Assembly (NCBI GenBank): GCA_025358315.1
Contig: JANYKA010000102.1
Coordinates: 1 to 45,340, forward strand
DNA length: 45,340 nt
Origin: Gemmatimonadota bacterium
Lineage (GTDB): Bacteria; Gemmatimonadota; Gemmatimonadetes; Gemmatimonadales; Gemmatimonadaceae
Direction: 5' to 3'
Of this stretch, positions 26,866-36,209 are shown in pieces; position 1 is the stretch's first letter; the number at the start of each line of letters is the position of its first letter. A model generated the notes under the pieces. That model saw only the letters and a program-made list of their open reading frames with translations. It did no database searches and was not told the DNA's origin. The position numbers and the translations under genes are program-made.

Positions 26866-28103
26866 CATTCTTTGTCATTGTGTTCGCGGGGTTCGCGGCG
26901 CTTGGCTCGGCGCTTTGCGCACTGGCCGACGGCGCCCTGCTCGCCCTCGACGAGGACGACCCTCCCGAGATGCCGGCGGCGCGCGCGTTGCTGGCGCGCC
27001 GCGAGAAGGCGCACCGCGCGCTGGCGTTTGGCCGGATCGTGACACAGTTGCTTGCTGGCGCTGGTGCTGCAGCGGCCCTGAAATCGAGCGGAATTCCCGC
27101 TGCTCAGATCGCGCCGCTGGTCATCAGTGTGGGCGTGTTGGTGGTGATTGTTACTGAAAGCGCGGCGCGAACCGCCGGCGACGCGCTCGGCGCGTTGGCG
27201 ATTGAACGGCTTGCCCTGCTGATTGCGGCCGTCGAGCACCTGCTGAAACCCGTGGTCACCTTTGGTACATGGGTCGACCGCCTGTTGTTGCGGCTCCTTC
27301 CAACTCCGGTACCGGACGACGATGACCGCGAAACATCATTGGAACAATTTCGCGAAGTCGTGACATCTGAGGCGGAGGCCACGCGTGACGAAGCCGTGTT
27401 GCTACGCGGTGTTTTTTCCCTGGGCGACAGACGCGTGCAGGAAATCATGGTGCCGCGCGTCGACATTGTGGGGATCGAGCACGACACCGAATGGTCGGAA
27501 GTCGTTGACAAAGTGCGCAGCGCCCAGCATGCGCGGCTCGTAGTATTCGACGGTACGCTGGACGAAGTGCTTGGTATTCTGTATGCCAAGGATCTGTTGC
27601 CGGCATTCGTGGCCGACGAAGAACCATCGGGCGGTTGGCAAACCCTCGTCCGCCCTGCGAGCTATATCCCCGGCACGAATACGGTGGATGCGCAGTTGCG
27701 CCGGTTCATGGCGGGACAGCAACACATGGCGATCGTTATTGATGAATACGGAGGCACAGCCGGCTTGGTAACGCTGGAAGATGCACTCGAACTGATCGTC
27801 GGCGAGATTCGTGACGAGCACGACGTAGAAGAGCCGGACATCGTGCGAGAGAGTGATGACCGGTTCTGGCTTTCGGCGCGCGTTTCGTTGAGCGAAATCA
27901 GCGATCTGACGGGCCAGGAGTTCGCGCGCGAGGACGTGCAGACGGTTGGCGGCCTTGTCTACGAGCTGTTCGGACGTGTGCCGCGCAACGGCGAAACACT
28001 TGAGATTGGCCGCTATCGGTTGATCGTGGAGCGGGTACGACGGCGACGCGTCGAGCGTGTATACCTCGAACGCGTGCGTGAGGGCGCCGGAGAGCGCGCG
28101 TGA
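26862..28103 (+). CDS. CorC/HlyC-type CBS-domain membrane protein
   Basis: Related proteins are linked to Mg/Co efflux. The 413-residue protein (GTG at 26862, GTGA overlap with ybeY) has an N-terminal hydrophobic DUF21-like region, one helix at about 1-20 and others to about 145. A CBS pair follows (about 190-310: MVPRVDIVGIEHD, ARLVVFDGTLDEVLGILYAKDLL, HMAIVIDEYGGTAGLVTLEDALELIVGEI). The C-terminal CorC_HlyC domain is at about 325-405 (TVGGLVYELFGRVPRNGETL). The DUF21 part is poorly conserved. I chose the GTG because the upstream ATG lies deep in ybeY. Confidence 0.85.
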   Translation: MTFFVIVFAGFAALGSALCALADGALLALDEDDPPEMPAARALLARREKAHRALAFGRIVTQLLAGAGAAAALKSSGIPAAQIAPLVISVGVLVVIVTESAARTAGDALGALAIERLALLIAAVEHLLKPVVTFGTWVDRLLLRLLPTPVPDDDDRETSLEQFREVVTSEAEATRDEAVLLRGVFSLGDRRVQEIMVPRVDIVGIEHDTEWSEVVDKVRSAQHARLVVFDGTLDEVLGILYAKDLLPAFVADEEPSGGWQTLVRPASYIPGTNTVDAQLRRFMAGQQHMAIVIDEYGGTAGLVTLEDALELIVGEIRDEHDVEEPDIVRESDDRFWLSARVSLSEISDLTGQEFAREDVQTVGGLVYELFGRVPRNGETLEIGRYRLIVERVRRRRVERVYLERVREGAGERA

Positions 28104-29059
28104 CGACCATCGCCGTGATTTGCATCCTGACGTTTATCGTCGCGTGGTTCACCGCCGCGGCCACGGCCGTGCGTTCGGTGAGCCGAATTTGGCTGCGGCA
28201 CTGGGCGGAACGGCAACTGATTGGCGCACGTGCGGCTCATATGGACCCCGATCGCCCGCGCCGGTTGCTCCTCTCCGCTGGAACCGGTATTGCCGCAACC
28301 GTGTTCGCCATGGGCGCTCTGCTCGGCTTGCGTGAGGACCGGGGCATGCTCTTGCGCTACCTCTTATTGGCTACAGCGTTGCTGCTCGTGGCCGGGCAAC
28401 TCGTGCCGCGTGCCGTCGCCCGTCGCTTTGCCACACCACTGGTTCCAATCTTGATGCCGGTGCTGCGTCTGCTCGACTGGTTGTGCACGCCACTGCTCGC
28501 ATTTGCCGGGGGGCTCGTCGCGCCGATCACGCGGCGCTTCAGCGCACCCGACGCCGACGCACGGGGATCACTCGAAGAACTATTGCGCGAAGGTGAACTC
28601 GAAGGAGTCGGTGAACCGGCCGAGAGTGCGATCATCAGTGGCGTGGTCGACTTCGCCGCGAAGCGTGCGCGGGACGTCATGACGCCGCGTGCAGAAATTG
28701 TCGCCGTTGAGCGGGGAACCGCCGCCGCCGACATCACCCGTCTCGTAACCCAATCGAAATACAGTCGCATCCCGGTTTTTGATGGCACGCTGGATCATGT
28801 CATGGGACTCGTCCACTCGTTCGATGTGCTCGCCCGGCCTGAAGCGCCTGTTTCCGTCCTGCGGCGGGTGTCGATGGCCCGAGCCGACACGCCCTGCGAC
28901 GAACTGATGCGGCGCATGCTGCGCGACCGGGTACATCTCGCGATTATTCAAGACGACGCCGGGAACACGCTCGGCCTCGTGACACTCGAAGACTTGGTCG
29001 AAGAGCTCGTCGGCGAAATCCGCGACGAACACGACGATCCGCAACCGACCGCCGGATGA
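28100..29059 (+). CDS. Second CorC-type CBS-domain membrane protein, lacking the CorC_HlyC domain
   Basis: This is a tandem paralogue of the preceding gene (4-nt overlap, GTG start). The N-terminal half has about four hydrophobic segments of the DUF21 type. The C-terminal half is a CBS pair with MTPRAEIVAVERG, SRIPVFDGTLDHVMGLVHSFDVL and LAIIQDDAGNTLGLVTLEDLVEELVGEIRDEHDD. The protein ends at the last CBS motif, so the C-terminal transporter-associated domain found in its neighbour is missing. The two could form a heteromeric transporter or regulator; that is inference. It overlaps meaB by 4 nt. Confidence 0.82.
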   Translation: MTTIAVICILTFIVAWFTAAATAVRSVSRIWLRHWAERQLIGARAAHMDPDRPRRLLLSAGTGIAATVFAMGALLGLREDRGMLLRYLLLATALLLVAGQLVPRAVARRFATPLVPILMPVLRLLDWLCTPLLAFAGGLVAPITRRFSAPDADARGSLEELLREGELEGVGEPAESAIISGVVDFAAKRARDVMTPRAEIVAVERGTAAADITRLVTQSKYSRIPVFDGTLDHVMGLVHSFDVLARPEAPVSVLRRVSMARADTPCDELMRRMLRDRVHLAIIQDDAGNTLGLVTLEDLVEELVGEIRDEHDDPQPTAG

Positions 29060-30141
29060 TCACGCTACCATCAAACGCACCGCCGGCACTCGTGTCGCTG
29101 GCTGCTGATTTCAGCGCGGGACGTAAAGCTGCCCTTGCCCGCGTGGTCAGTATTGTCGAGAACCAGCGGTTGGGGAGCGATCTCCTGTTGGCGGCGATGC
29201 ATCCGTTGGTGGGGCGCGCGCGCCGCATTGGTCTCACCGGCCCGCCCGGGGCTGGCAAGAGCACGCTCACGACGCTGCTGGCGGCCGAACTGCGCGCCGC
29301 GGGCCTGACGGTTGGTATCATTGCGGTCGATCCGACGTCGCCGTTTACCGGCGGTGCGCTGCTGGGAGATCGCGTTCGGATGGAGCGTGTGGCTCTCGAT
29401 CCCGGTGTCTTTATTCGCTCAATGGCAACGCGGGGATCGCTGGGCGGCCTGGCCGGTGCCACCCGCGAAGTATGTGATGTGCTCGACGCATTTGGTGTTG
29501 ACCGCATTCTTGTCGAGACCGTCGGCGTCGGGCAAAGTGAACTCGACATTGCGCGCACGGTCGACTCTTCGGTGGTCGTGCTCGTCCCTGAATCCGGCGA
29601 TTCCATTCAGACGCTGAAGGCCGGGGTGATGGAGATCGCTGATCTGTTCGTCGTGAATAAGGCAGACCGGCCCGGGGCTGACCGGTTGTGCAACGATCTC
29701 CAAATGATGCTGGGCCTTCGCGGCGGAATGAAGCTGAAAGACACGCCGGCGCATCACGGGGTACAACTGACTGCGATCAATCCGGCGAGGGCCGCCCGTG
29801 TCGCAGCACAACGCGATGACGCCGAGCGGTGGACACCCGCGGTGCTGCGCTCGGTGGGAACTACGGGCGAAGGTGTCCCGGAACTCTTGGGAACACTCGA
29901 TCGTCATTTTGCGTATCTTGAGAAGAGCGGGGAACTGCGGGAGCGCCGCCGTACAAGGTTGCGTGAACGGGTCGTCGATGTGGTAGAACAACGGGTACGG
30001 CGCCGTCTGTGGACCGACGTGGCAACCGCGGAATGGCTTGATGCGCGCCTTCCGGACCTCGAGTCCGGCCGCGCAACTCCGTACGCGGTGGCCGATGCGC
30101 TTTTGGCGCAGAGTGGCCAACTCCTCACTGGAGCTGAGTGA
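29056..30141 (+). CDS. meaB: MeaB/ArgK-family GTPase, chaperone of the B12-dependent acyl-CoA mutase
   Basis: MeaB-type G3E GTPases gate cofactor loading and protect adenosylcobalamin mutases. The 361-residue protein shows Walker A GPPGAGKS (62-69), the [18 protein letters not shown] switch region, the [10 protein letters not shown]3-type motif and the NKADRPGAD guanine-specificity motif. A C-terminal dimerisation segment follows ([15 protein letters not shown]). It precedes the mutase large subunit with a 4-nt overlap, so it very probably serves that enzyme, which appears to be isobutyryl-CoA-type. Confidence 0.93.
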   Translation: MITLPSNAPPALVSLAADFSAGRKAALARVVSIVENQRLGSDLLLAAMHPLVGRARRIGLTGPPGAGKSTLTTLLAAELRAAGLTVGIIAVDPTSPFTGGALLGDRVRMERVALDPGVFIRSMATRGSLGGLAGATREVCDVLDAFGVDRILVETVGVGQSELDIARTVDSSVVVLVPESGDSIQTLKAGVMEIADLFVVNKADRPGADRLCNDLQMMLGLRGGMKLKDTPAHHGVQLTAINPARAARVAAQRDDAERWTPAVLRSVGTTGEGVPELLGTLDRHFAYLEKSGELRERRRTRLRERVVDVVEQRVRRRLWTDVATAEWLDARLPDLESGRATPYAVADALLAQSGQLLTGAE

Positions 30142-31835
30142 TGACTGGAATTCGGGATGTAGACGCGACCATCGCAGAAATGCAGGAAGAACTCGATCGT
30201 TTGCGTGCCGAGGTTGAAGGCTGGCGCCGAACATTTGATAAGTCAACGAAACGCGAACTGAGCTTTAGTAACTCGGCCAAGGACGTAGCGCCGTTATACA
30301 CGCCACTCGACCTCGAAGGGTCGGCGGGGACCGCATTTGAGGTTCCGGGTCAATTTCCGTTTACGCGCGGCATTCACGCGACCGGTTACCGCGGCAAACT
30401 CTGGACGATGCGTCAGTTTGCCGGATTCGGCACTGCGAAAGAAACCAACGCGCGCTACAAGTTTCTGCTCGAACATGGCACGACCGGCCTTTCCGTGGCA
30501 TTTGATTTTCCGACACTGATGGGATACGACTCCGATCACCGACGCGCCGAAGGCGAAGCCGGAAAATGCGGTGTCGCGATTAGCTCGCTCGCAGATATGG
30601 AAGCGTTGTTCGATGGAATTCCGCTCGGCGACGTCTCGACATCGATGACAATCAACGGGCCGGCGATCATTCTCTGGTGCTTTTATATAGCGGCAGCGGA
30701 GAAGCAGGGAGTGAGTCCCGACAAACTGCGCGGTACCATTCAGAATGACATTCTGAAAGAATACATGGCGCAGCATGCCTGGTGCTTTCCGATTGAGCCG
30801 GCACTTCGTCTGATCGTTGATATGTTCGAATGGGGCGCTAAAAATGTGCCGCAATGGAACACGATCTCGATTTCAGGCTACCACATCCGCGAGGCAGGCG
30901 CGACGGCGGCTCAGGAGCTCGCGTTCACGCTCGCGGACGGCTTCACGTATGTGGAGAGGGGCATGGCCCGTGGGTTAAATGTGGATGAGTTCGCGCCACG
31001 ACTCTCGTATTTTTGGGACGTGCATAACGATTTCTTCGAAGAGATCGCCAAGTTGCGCGCCGCACGGCGTATCTGGGCCCGGCATATGAAAGAGCGGTAC
31101 GGCGCGAAAGATCCACGCTCGTGGATCATGCGGTTCCACTCGCAGACGGCGGGCGTCACGCTGACGGCGCAGCAACCGATGAACAACATTGTTCGCGTGG
31201 CCTATCAGGCGCTCGCTGCAACGCTTGGAGGTACGCAATCGCTGCACACGAATTCCATGGACGAGACACTTGCCCTGCCTACGGAGCATGCCGTGCAGGT
31301 TGCGTTGCGTACCCAGCAGGTGTTGGCGTACGAAACCGGAGTCCCGAACGTCGCTGATCCGCTTGGTGGATCCTATTATGTCGAGGCGCTCACTGATCAG
31401 ATCGAAGCCGATGCGGAAGCCTTGTTTGCCGAGATTGAACAGCAGGGCGGAGTGGTGGCCGGACTGGAAAGTGGATGGTTCCAGAAGCGCATTGCCGAAA
31501 GCGCCGGTCGGCAGCAGTGGGAGATCGAACAGCACCGGCGTGTGATTGTCGGAGTCAACGAGTTTGTAACTGATGGCGAAGCTCTGGTAATTCCGCTGCT
31601 GCAAATGGACGAACAGGCGGCCCGCGACCAGATGGCAGCGCTCGCGACGTTGCGGCAAACACGAGACAACGAGACGTGCGCGCGGCATCTGGATGCACTG
31701 CGCAATGCGGCCCGAGGGAAAGAGAATGTCGTGCCATTCATTCTCGAGTGCGCACGTGCGTATTGCACGCTCTATGAAATTCGTGCCGCGTTAGAGGATG
31801 TCTTCGGCGCGTATCGGGAGCCAGTCTTCTTCTAA
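30138..31835 (+). CDS. icmA: Adenosylcobalamin-dependent acyl-CoA mutase large subunit, isobutyryl-CoA mutase type
   Basis: The 565-residue protein is the substrate-binding barrel of the methylmalonyl-CoA mutase family without a B12-binding domain; that domain is encoded separately at 38076. Alignment to Propionibacterium methylmalonyl-CoA mutase has a constant +5 offset here. Conserved residues are Q202 (Q197) and H249 (H244, in SISGYH). The two specificity residues differ: Tyr89 is F94 (MRQFAGFG) and Arg207, which binds the substrate carboxylate, is Q212 (EYMAQHAW). Phe/Gln is the isobutyryl-CoA mutase pair. [12 protein letters not shown] also resembles IcmA. It should therefore interconvert isobutyryl- and n-butyryl-CoA rather than methylmalonyl-CoA. 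Automated annotation would probably say methylmalonyl-CoA mutase. Confidence 0.85.
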   Translation: MMTGIRDVDATIAEMQEELDRLRAEVEGWRRTFDKSTKRELSFSNSAKDVAPLYTPLDLEGSAGTAFEVPGQFPFTRGIHATGYRGKLWTMRQFAGFGTAKETNARYKFLLEHGTTGLSVAFDFPTLMGYDSDHRRAEGEAGKCGVAISSLADMEALFDGIPLGDVSTSMTINGPAIILWCFYIAAAEKQGVSPDKLRGTIQNDILKEYMAQHAWCFPIEPALRLIVDMFEWGAKNVPQWNTISISGYHIREAGATAAQELAFTLADGFTYVERGMARGLNVDEFAPRLSYFWDVHNDFFEEIAKLRAARRIWARHMKERYGAKDPRSWIMRFHSQTAGVTLTAQQPMNNIVRVAYQALAATLGGTQSLHTNSMDETLALPTEHAVQVALRTQQVLAYETGVPNVADPLGGSYYVEALTDQIEADAEALFAEIEQQGGVVAGLESGWFQKRIAESAGRQQWEIEQHRRVIVGVNEFVTDGEALVIPLLQMDEQAARDQMAALATLRQTRDNETCARHLDALRNAARGKENVVPFILECARAYCTLYEIRAALEDVFGAYREPVFF

Positions 31836-31899
31836 GGCGTGGCATTCGCCGCAGGCCTGGCTGGCCTGTACCACCGCTGGTCAGGCACAGGGGTTTCCC

Positions 31900-32646
31900 G
31901 TGAGTGAATGGTGGCGCAGCTATTTCGATGCGCAGTATCTGCTGGAATACGAACCGATCTTTTCGTTCGAGCGTGACCGGAACGACGTCGCGCGCATTAT
32001 GGACGTGCTCGGGCTGCCATCAGAATCGAAGATTCTCGATGTGCCCTGCGGGCAGGGGCGTCATGCCCATCCACTCGCCGAGGCCGGGTTCGATGTCACC
32101 GGACTCGACTACTCCGCCCACCTGCTCAAACGCGCCAAGGCCCGCGGCACCGGAAAACGGTTGAGGTATGTGCGGGGCGACATGCGTTCCATGCCCTCGC
32201 GCTGGACCGGACGTTTCGATGCGGTGTTGAATCTGTTTACCAGTTTCGGTTTTTTTGCGCACCCCCGCGATGATGCAAAAGTCATTCGCGAATTCGCCCG
32301 GGTACTCAAGCCCGGCGGCGTACTTCTGTGGCACGGCGGCAGCCGCGACGGCGTAGTGTCCCGATTCATCAGCCGCGACTGGTGGACGTCGAACGACGGC
32401 ACGATGATCGGTCACGAACGAAGTTTCGATCCGCTCTCCGGCTTTCTCACCGTGCGAACAACGGTGAAAGGAAAAGCGCGGGCCATCGAACGCTCGCACC
32501 AAATCCGGCTGTACACCGCAACCCGGCTCGCCGAGCTATGTGCCGATGCCGGACTTGTGGTCGAGCAGGCGTGGGACGGATGGAAAGATCGACCGCTGAC
32601 CCGGAAGTCCAGTGAGATGCTACTCCTGGCCAGAAAAGAAGGGTAG
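31900..32646 (+). CDS. Class I SAM-dependent methyltransferase
   Basis: The 248-residue protein (GTG at 31900, preceded by AGGGG) has the Rossmann-type SAM motif I, ILDVPCGQGRHAHPLAEAGFDVTGLDYS. It also has an acidic VRGDMRSMP motif and a motif around FDAVLNLFTSFGFF. The second half, HQIRLYTATRLAELCADAGLVVEQAWDGW, fits type 11/25 methyltransferases. The substrate is unknown. The frame stays open upstream to 31798, but that overlaps the icmA end. The 74-bp gap to the convergent gene holds a short tandem CGTACAG duplication (32686-32699) and no clear terminator. Confidence 0.82.
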   Translation: MSEWWRSYFDAQYLLEYEPIFSFERDRNDVARIMDVLGLPSESKILDVPCGQGRHAHPLAEAGFDVTGLDYSAHLLKRAKARGTGKRLRYVRGDMRSMPSRWTGRFDAVLNLFTSFGFFAHPRDDAKVIREFARVLKPGGVLLWHGGSRDGVVSRFISRDWWTSNDGTMIGHERSFDPLSGFLTVRTTVKGKARAIERSHQIRLYTATRLAELCADAGLVVEQAWDGWKDRPLTRKSSEMLLLARKEG

Positions 32647-32720
32647 GGTCTTGTGAATGCCGGGAGGATTGCTCAGCGGACGGGGCGTACAGCGTACAGC
32701 CTGCACGGTGTTGCTGACCG

Positions 32721-35168
32721 TTACGGATTGCGGATCGCGTTTCGTAGGAGCTGCATCTTGTCTGGCGATGCTTTGAATACGCCCTCCGGGAACTGCCGGT
32801 ACTGAATCATCTCGCGATAAATCGGGTCCTGCAAATACAAGTTGAGTCCCATCCCGGCGAGATACTGTAAGCGGAGATTCTTGTCACGGTTGATTTGAGC
32901 GTCTGCTATCCATGGGGCGAGTTGCGTACCGGTGGCCGCAAAAGTCGCGAACAATTCCGTGGCGGAATGAAAGCCGATTTCTGCCAGCGATTCACGCACT
33001 ACCGCGTATTCCGGGCGCTGGAGTCGCGCTTCGATCGCGTCGATGTTTAGCGGCGTGTTCTCGACTCGTCCCAGCAATACGACGTCGTACCCACCGCCAT
33101 TGTTGGTGTTGCCAAATACCATTCCGTTCGGGAATGCTTCGAGAAACGTCGCCACCTCGCTCTTGACGGCCTCGACGTTGCTCTCGTACAACTGCACGAA
33201 CACGGTGACCACGCCGCCTGGGTTCAGGTGCTCCTTGACGAGATTGAAAAACTCCACCGTATACAGATTCGCCGCGCCCTTCACCCACGGATCGAAGGGG
33301 TCGGATGTGACGGCGTCGAATTTTTCCTTGGTCGTCAGAATAAAATGGCGTGCGTCGTCGATTTGCACGCGCACCTTGGGGTTGTCGATCACGTGATAGT
33401 TATAATCGCCAAAAATCCGCGCGACGTGCTCCGGCACCAGCGGCTCAATCTCGGCAATCGTCTCATGTTCCACTGCGGGACTGATACTCACCGCTCCGGC
33501 CGTCACGCCGGCCCCGCAGCCAATCACCAGCACCGTGCGCGCGTGATCGGGAACCAGTGTGGCGAAATGGCCGAGCATCCGTTGCAGGCGCATGTCCTGC
33601 GGTTCGCTCGACGCTTGTACTTTCCCGGCGTTATGGTAATTGAGCACGCCGTTACTCAGCCGCGACACGGCCATCGACGAGTTCATCCCCTCGCCGACAT
33701 AGATGAAGTCGCCGTGATTATTAAAACGATTCGCCGCATTGTGACCGTACCCAACGAGTAGCGCCGGAATCGGCGCCACTGATGCTGCCATTACGAACCC
33801 GACGATGATGGCGATCAGCCCGCGCGCCACACCCCGCCCGGTAAGGCGGAGCGTGCGCGCACCGGCGACGGGGACGAGCGACAGCGTCAGCACCGCCGCG
33901 ATCGCCGCGAGCCAAATCAGGACGCGCAGGGAGTGCTGAGTGCCCATCCATGGGATGAGCACGAGGCTCGCGACCAACGCCCCAATGATGCCGCCAACGG
34001 TGTTCGCCGCGTACACGGTGCCAACGAGCCGGCCTGGATCCTGGTTTCGGGCGGCTACCGCAGCAAGGGCGAGCGGAAAACTCGCCCCCCAAAGCATCGC
34101 GGCGGGAAGCACCGTCCAGAGGCAACGTACAATGTCGAGCTGGAATTGAAACCACGGACTACTCGAGAGCGATGGATTGATCGGCCAGAACGGAAGACTG
34201 CGCATCAACTGGACTCCTGCCCACGCTAACCCGAACATCAGCAGCAGTTGGCAGACGCCGAGCGCGAGTCGTGCGTGTTTCGTCTCCCGCGCGATCATTG
34301 AACCGATGCTGCTGCCAATGCCGAGCCCGACGAGAATCGCGGCAATGATCAATGCGAATGTGTAGACCGACGCGCCGAGTGATAGCGACAGCAGTCGCGT
34401 CCAGATGACTTCGGCGCCGAGCGCACTCATCCCCGAGAGAGCAATGGCGAGATACACCGGCCACGAGCCATCCGGCAGGGACCAGAGGCTCGTCGCCGAT
34501 TCGCTGGCGATCTCAGCCGGCGCGACATATGGCGTGACCTTCGCCAACGCCAGTCCGGCGAGCGCTACGACGACATTGATCGCCACTGCCGTAAATGTTG
34601 CCGTTGCCACGTCGTAAACCCGGAGCAAATAGAAACCGGCGAACAGGCATCCGAACACCGCGCCGGCAATGTTGCCGCCGTAGAAAAAACCGAGCCAAGA
34701 CACACCCTTCGGACTCGTCTCAACCCAGCGGGAAATAGCCGGAAGGGTTGCGCCCATCATCACGGTAGGCGGCAGCAGGCAAATAGCCGCAACGACCCCG
34801 CGAACGAACAGCCCGGTGAATCCTTGTCCGGCGATGGCGACGTACACCGTGCCAATCAACGGAAGAATCAGGAGCAGGAGCAGGCCGCTCGCCGCAATGC
34901 CGGCTTCGAGGAATGCATAGACCAGAAGCGGATGTTCACTCCGCTTAATTACCCGCGAGAGTACCAAACTGCCGATGCACATTCCACCCATAAACGTCCC
35001 GAGCAGAACGCCGATGGAGATAGCCGACGATCCCACAATCAGTCCCAGCATCTGGAACCAGACCACTTCGTAGATCAACGCCGCGCAGCCGCTGCCGACA
35101 AAGAGGAGTAGCAAGAGCGGAAGAAACGCTGGAGTGATTTCAGCGCCAGGAACTGGATAGGATTTCAT
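32721..35168 (-). CDS. Fused MFS-like membrane protein and spermidine synthase-like domain
   Basis: This 815-residue inner-membrane protein has many hydrophobic helices from about residue 12 to 480, arranged as two blocks. A spermidine-synthase-like Rossmann domain follows (about 490-720). That domain has VLVIGCGAGVTAG in place of the GGGDG loop, an acidic IAEIEPLV strand, the DDARHF motif and TSDPFDPWVKGAANLYTVEFF with the Asp pair. Such fused proteins are widespread and of unproven activity; a role in polyamine-like aminopropyl transfer is possible. A 90-residue helical tail is extra. It starts with ATG at 35168, 22 nt after the preceding minus-strand gene's stop. Confidence 0.85.
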   Translation of the reverse strand: MKSYPVPGAEITPAFLPLLLLLFVGSGCAALIYEVVWFQMLGLIVGSSAISIGVLLGTFMGGMCIGSLVLSRVIKRSEHPLLVYAFLEAGIAASGLLLLLILPLIGTVYVAIAGQGFTGLFVRGVVAAICLLPPTVMMGATLPAISRWVETSPKGVSWLGFFYGGNIAGAVFGCLFAGFYLLRVYDVATATFTAVAINVVVALAGLALAKVTPYVAPAEIASESATSLWSLPDGSWPVYLAIALSGMSALGAEVIWTRLLSLSLGASVYTFALIIAAILVGLGIGSSIGSMIARETKHARLALGVCQLLLMFGLAWAGVQLMRSLPFWPINPSLSSSPWFQFQLDIVRCLWTVLPAAMLWGASFPLALAAVAARNQDPGRLVGTVYAANTVGGIIGALVASLVLIPWMGTQHSLRVLIWLAAIAAVLTLSLVPVAGARTLRLTGRGVARGLIAIIVGFVMAASVAPIPALLVGYGHNAANRFNNHGDFIYVGEGMNSSMAVSRLSNGVLNYHNAGKVQASSEPQDMRLQRMLGHFATLVPDHARTVLVIGCGAGVTAGAVSISPAVEHETIAEIEPLVPEHVARIFGDYNYHVIDNPKVRVQIDDARHFILTTKEKFDAVTSDPFDPWVKGAANLYTVEFFNLVKEHLNPGGVVTVFVQLYESNVEAVKSEVATFLEAFPNGMVFGNTNNGGGYDVVLLGRVENTPLNIDAIEARLQRPEYAVVRESLAEIGFHSATELFATFAATGTQLAPWIADAQINRDKNLRLQYLAGMGLNLYLQDPIYREMIQYRQFPEGVFKASPDKMQLLRNAIRNP

Positions 35169-35190
35169 GCCGGGACTGTGGGGAATGTGC

Positions 35191-35985
35191 TTAAAAAACC
35201 CGGACTTGTCCGGGCCGCATAACCACGGTGTGCCGCTCCGCGCCGAACACCGCCTTTACCTCGGCTTCATCAGACAGTCCCGGGAAAGTGCCGTAGTGCA
35301 TCGGGATGATGTGGTCGGGCGTGAAATACTTCTGTATCGCTCTCAGCGCTTCCTTTGGCCCCTCGGTATATGGGCCACCGCCGACGCCAAGCAGAATGAT
35401 GTTCGGATGATAGAATTCCTGAATGAGCGACATGTCGCCAAAGACCCACGTGTCACCGGTATGGTACAATGTCCTGCCGTCGGAGAACTCGAGTACGAAG
35501 CCGAGGGGCCGACCACCGGGGTCACTCGAGTGCATCGCCGGCACGAGATGCACGATGACATCGCCGATCGTAAATCGTCCGCCGACGTTACCACCCATCG
35601 ATTGCTTTGCGGGCAGTTTGAATGACGCAATGTGCTCGACTGCCCCGATCACCGGCGCGCCGCTGGCGGTGGCAATCGTCACTGCGTCCAACGCGTGATC
35701 CGCGTGCGAATGCGTGACGAGGATAGCCTGTGGATGATACCGTCCGAGTTGCTTGAGCGAGTCTGGTGTGGAAGGGTTGCCACTCAGGAACGGGTCGATC
35801 AGGATCTTGGTGCCCGTTGACGACGTCACTTCGAATGCCGCGTGCCCGAGCCACTGGACGGTGATGGGCTGTGTCGACTTCTTATGAAGCGGTCTTTTGT
35901 TTTGGGCGGAAAGCGGCTGTGTCATGACCACTGTTGCGCATGCGATGGCCACAGACAGGAACATTCTGGATTGAATACTTTTCAA
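35191..35985 (-). CDS. Secreted metallo-beta-lactamase-fold hydrolase (UPF0173/UlaG-like)
   Basis: The 264-residue protein has a signal peptide (cleavage likely near SAQ28), so it acts in the periplasm, unlike most cytoplasmic UPF0173 relatives. Metal-binding motifs are THSHADH (91-97), a later His in VPAMHSSDPGG, Asp in LYHTGDTWVFGD and His in IIPMHYGTFPG. The HAAFEV start and HTGDT motif match the UPF0173 metal-dependent hydrolases; the substrate is unknown. The start is TTG at 35985 with a strong AAAGGAG site six bases upstream. The following minus-strand gene is the transporter/synthase fusion. Confidence 0.88.
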   Translation of the reverse strand: MKSIQSRMFLSVAIACATVVMTQPLSAQNKRPLHKKSTQPITVQWLGHAAFEVTSSTGTKILIDPFLSGNPSTPDSLKQLGRYHPQAILVTHSHADHALDAVTIATASGAPVIGAVEHIASFKLPAKQSMGGNVGGRFTIGDVIVHLVPAMHSSDPGGRPLGFVLEFSDGRTLYHTGDTWVFGDMSLIQEFYHPNIILLGVGGGPYTEGPKEALRAIQKYFTPDHIIPMHYGTFPGLSDEAEVKAVFGAERHTVVMRPGQVRVF

Positions 35986-36005
35986 GGACTTCTCCTTTCA
36001 TTCGG

Positions 36006-36027
36006 TGTGAACAGTATATGTATCACA
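36006..36027. promoter_or_regulatory. Imperfect palindrome over a -10-like TATACT upstream of the secreted hydrolase
   Basis: On the minus strand the 22-bp stretch reads TGTGATACA-TATAC-TGTTCACA. The arms pair as TGTGA/TCACA plus inner ACA/TGT with a one-base bulge. The centre contains TATACT (36018-36013), a good -10 placed about 27 nt before the TTG start and 15 nt before the AAAGGAG site. A matching -35 is not visible. A dyad covering a -10 suggests repressor control. The spacing differs from CRP sites. Confidence 0.4.
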
Positions 36028-36176
36028 TTACAGCGCGCGACGACCATGCAACCAGCGCGCTGGGGCGCCCGGAGCGATACTGGACGTGGGCCTCAAATGC
36101 TGATTTGGCGCTCCGGCAACAGGGTCACCGGACCGACTGGTTCCACGACATTCTCTTGAGCAAGGCATTAAGCTGA
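36018..36176 (+). CDS. Possible small protein (52 aa) of unknown function
   Basis: An ATG at 36018 opens a 52-codon frame ending at TGA 36176 in the gap between the secreted hydrolase and the DEAD-box helicase. The peptide (MYHITARDDHATSALG..., ending DILLSKALS) is rich in aromatic and charged residues. Its third codon positions are mostly G or C, as in real genes here. There is no clear ribosome binding site, and the start overlaps the palindrome described at 36006. It may be a genuine small gene, a decayed remnant, or chance. Confidence 0.3.
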   Translation: MYHITARDDHATSALGRPERYWTWASNADLALRQQGHRTDWFHDILLSKALS

Positions 36177-36185
36177 GTTTTGTCT

Positions 36186-36209
36186 AAAAAAGAGGCCAGT
36201 TTGGCCCTC
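36186..36209 (-). terminator. Stem-loop with U-tract on the minus strand
   Basis: Read on the minus strand, GAGGGCCA-AAC-TGGCCTC (36209-36192) can pair with one bulged G and is followed directly by TTTTTT (36191-36186), the form of an intrinsic terminator. No minus-strand gene lies immediately upstream of it; instead it sits 20-43 nt before the plus-strand DEAD-box start. It could block antisense transcription into the hydrolase operon. On the plus strand the same hairpin would lie in the helicase 5' leader, where it could influence translation. Confidence 0.45.

Noticed and set aside
30138-31835. Label 'methylmalonyl-CoA mutase'
   Set aside because: The carboxylate-binding Arg and the Tyr of that enzyme are Gln212 and Phe94 here, matching isobutyryl-CoA mutase.
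32686-32699. Tandem CGTACAG duplication in the gap between two convergent genes
   Set aside because: Two 7-bp copies are too short to imply a mobile element or array; no terminator structure with a U-tract is formed.
36006-36027. CRP-type binding site
   Set aside because: The TGTGA and TCACA arms are 12 nt apart, not the 6 nt of CRP sites.
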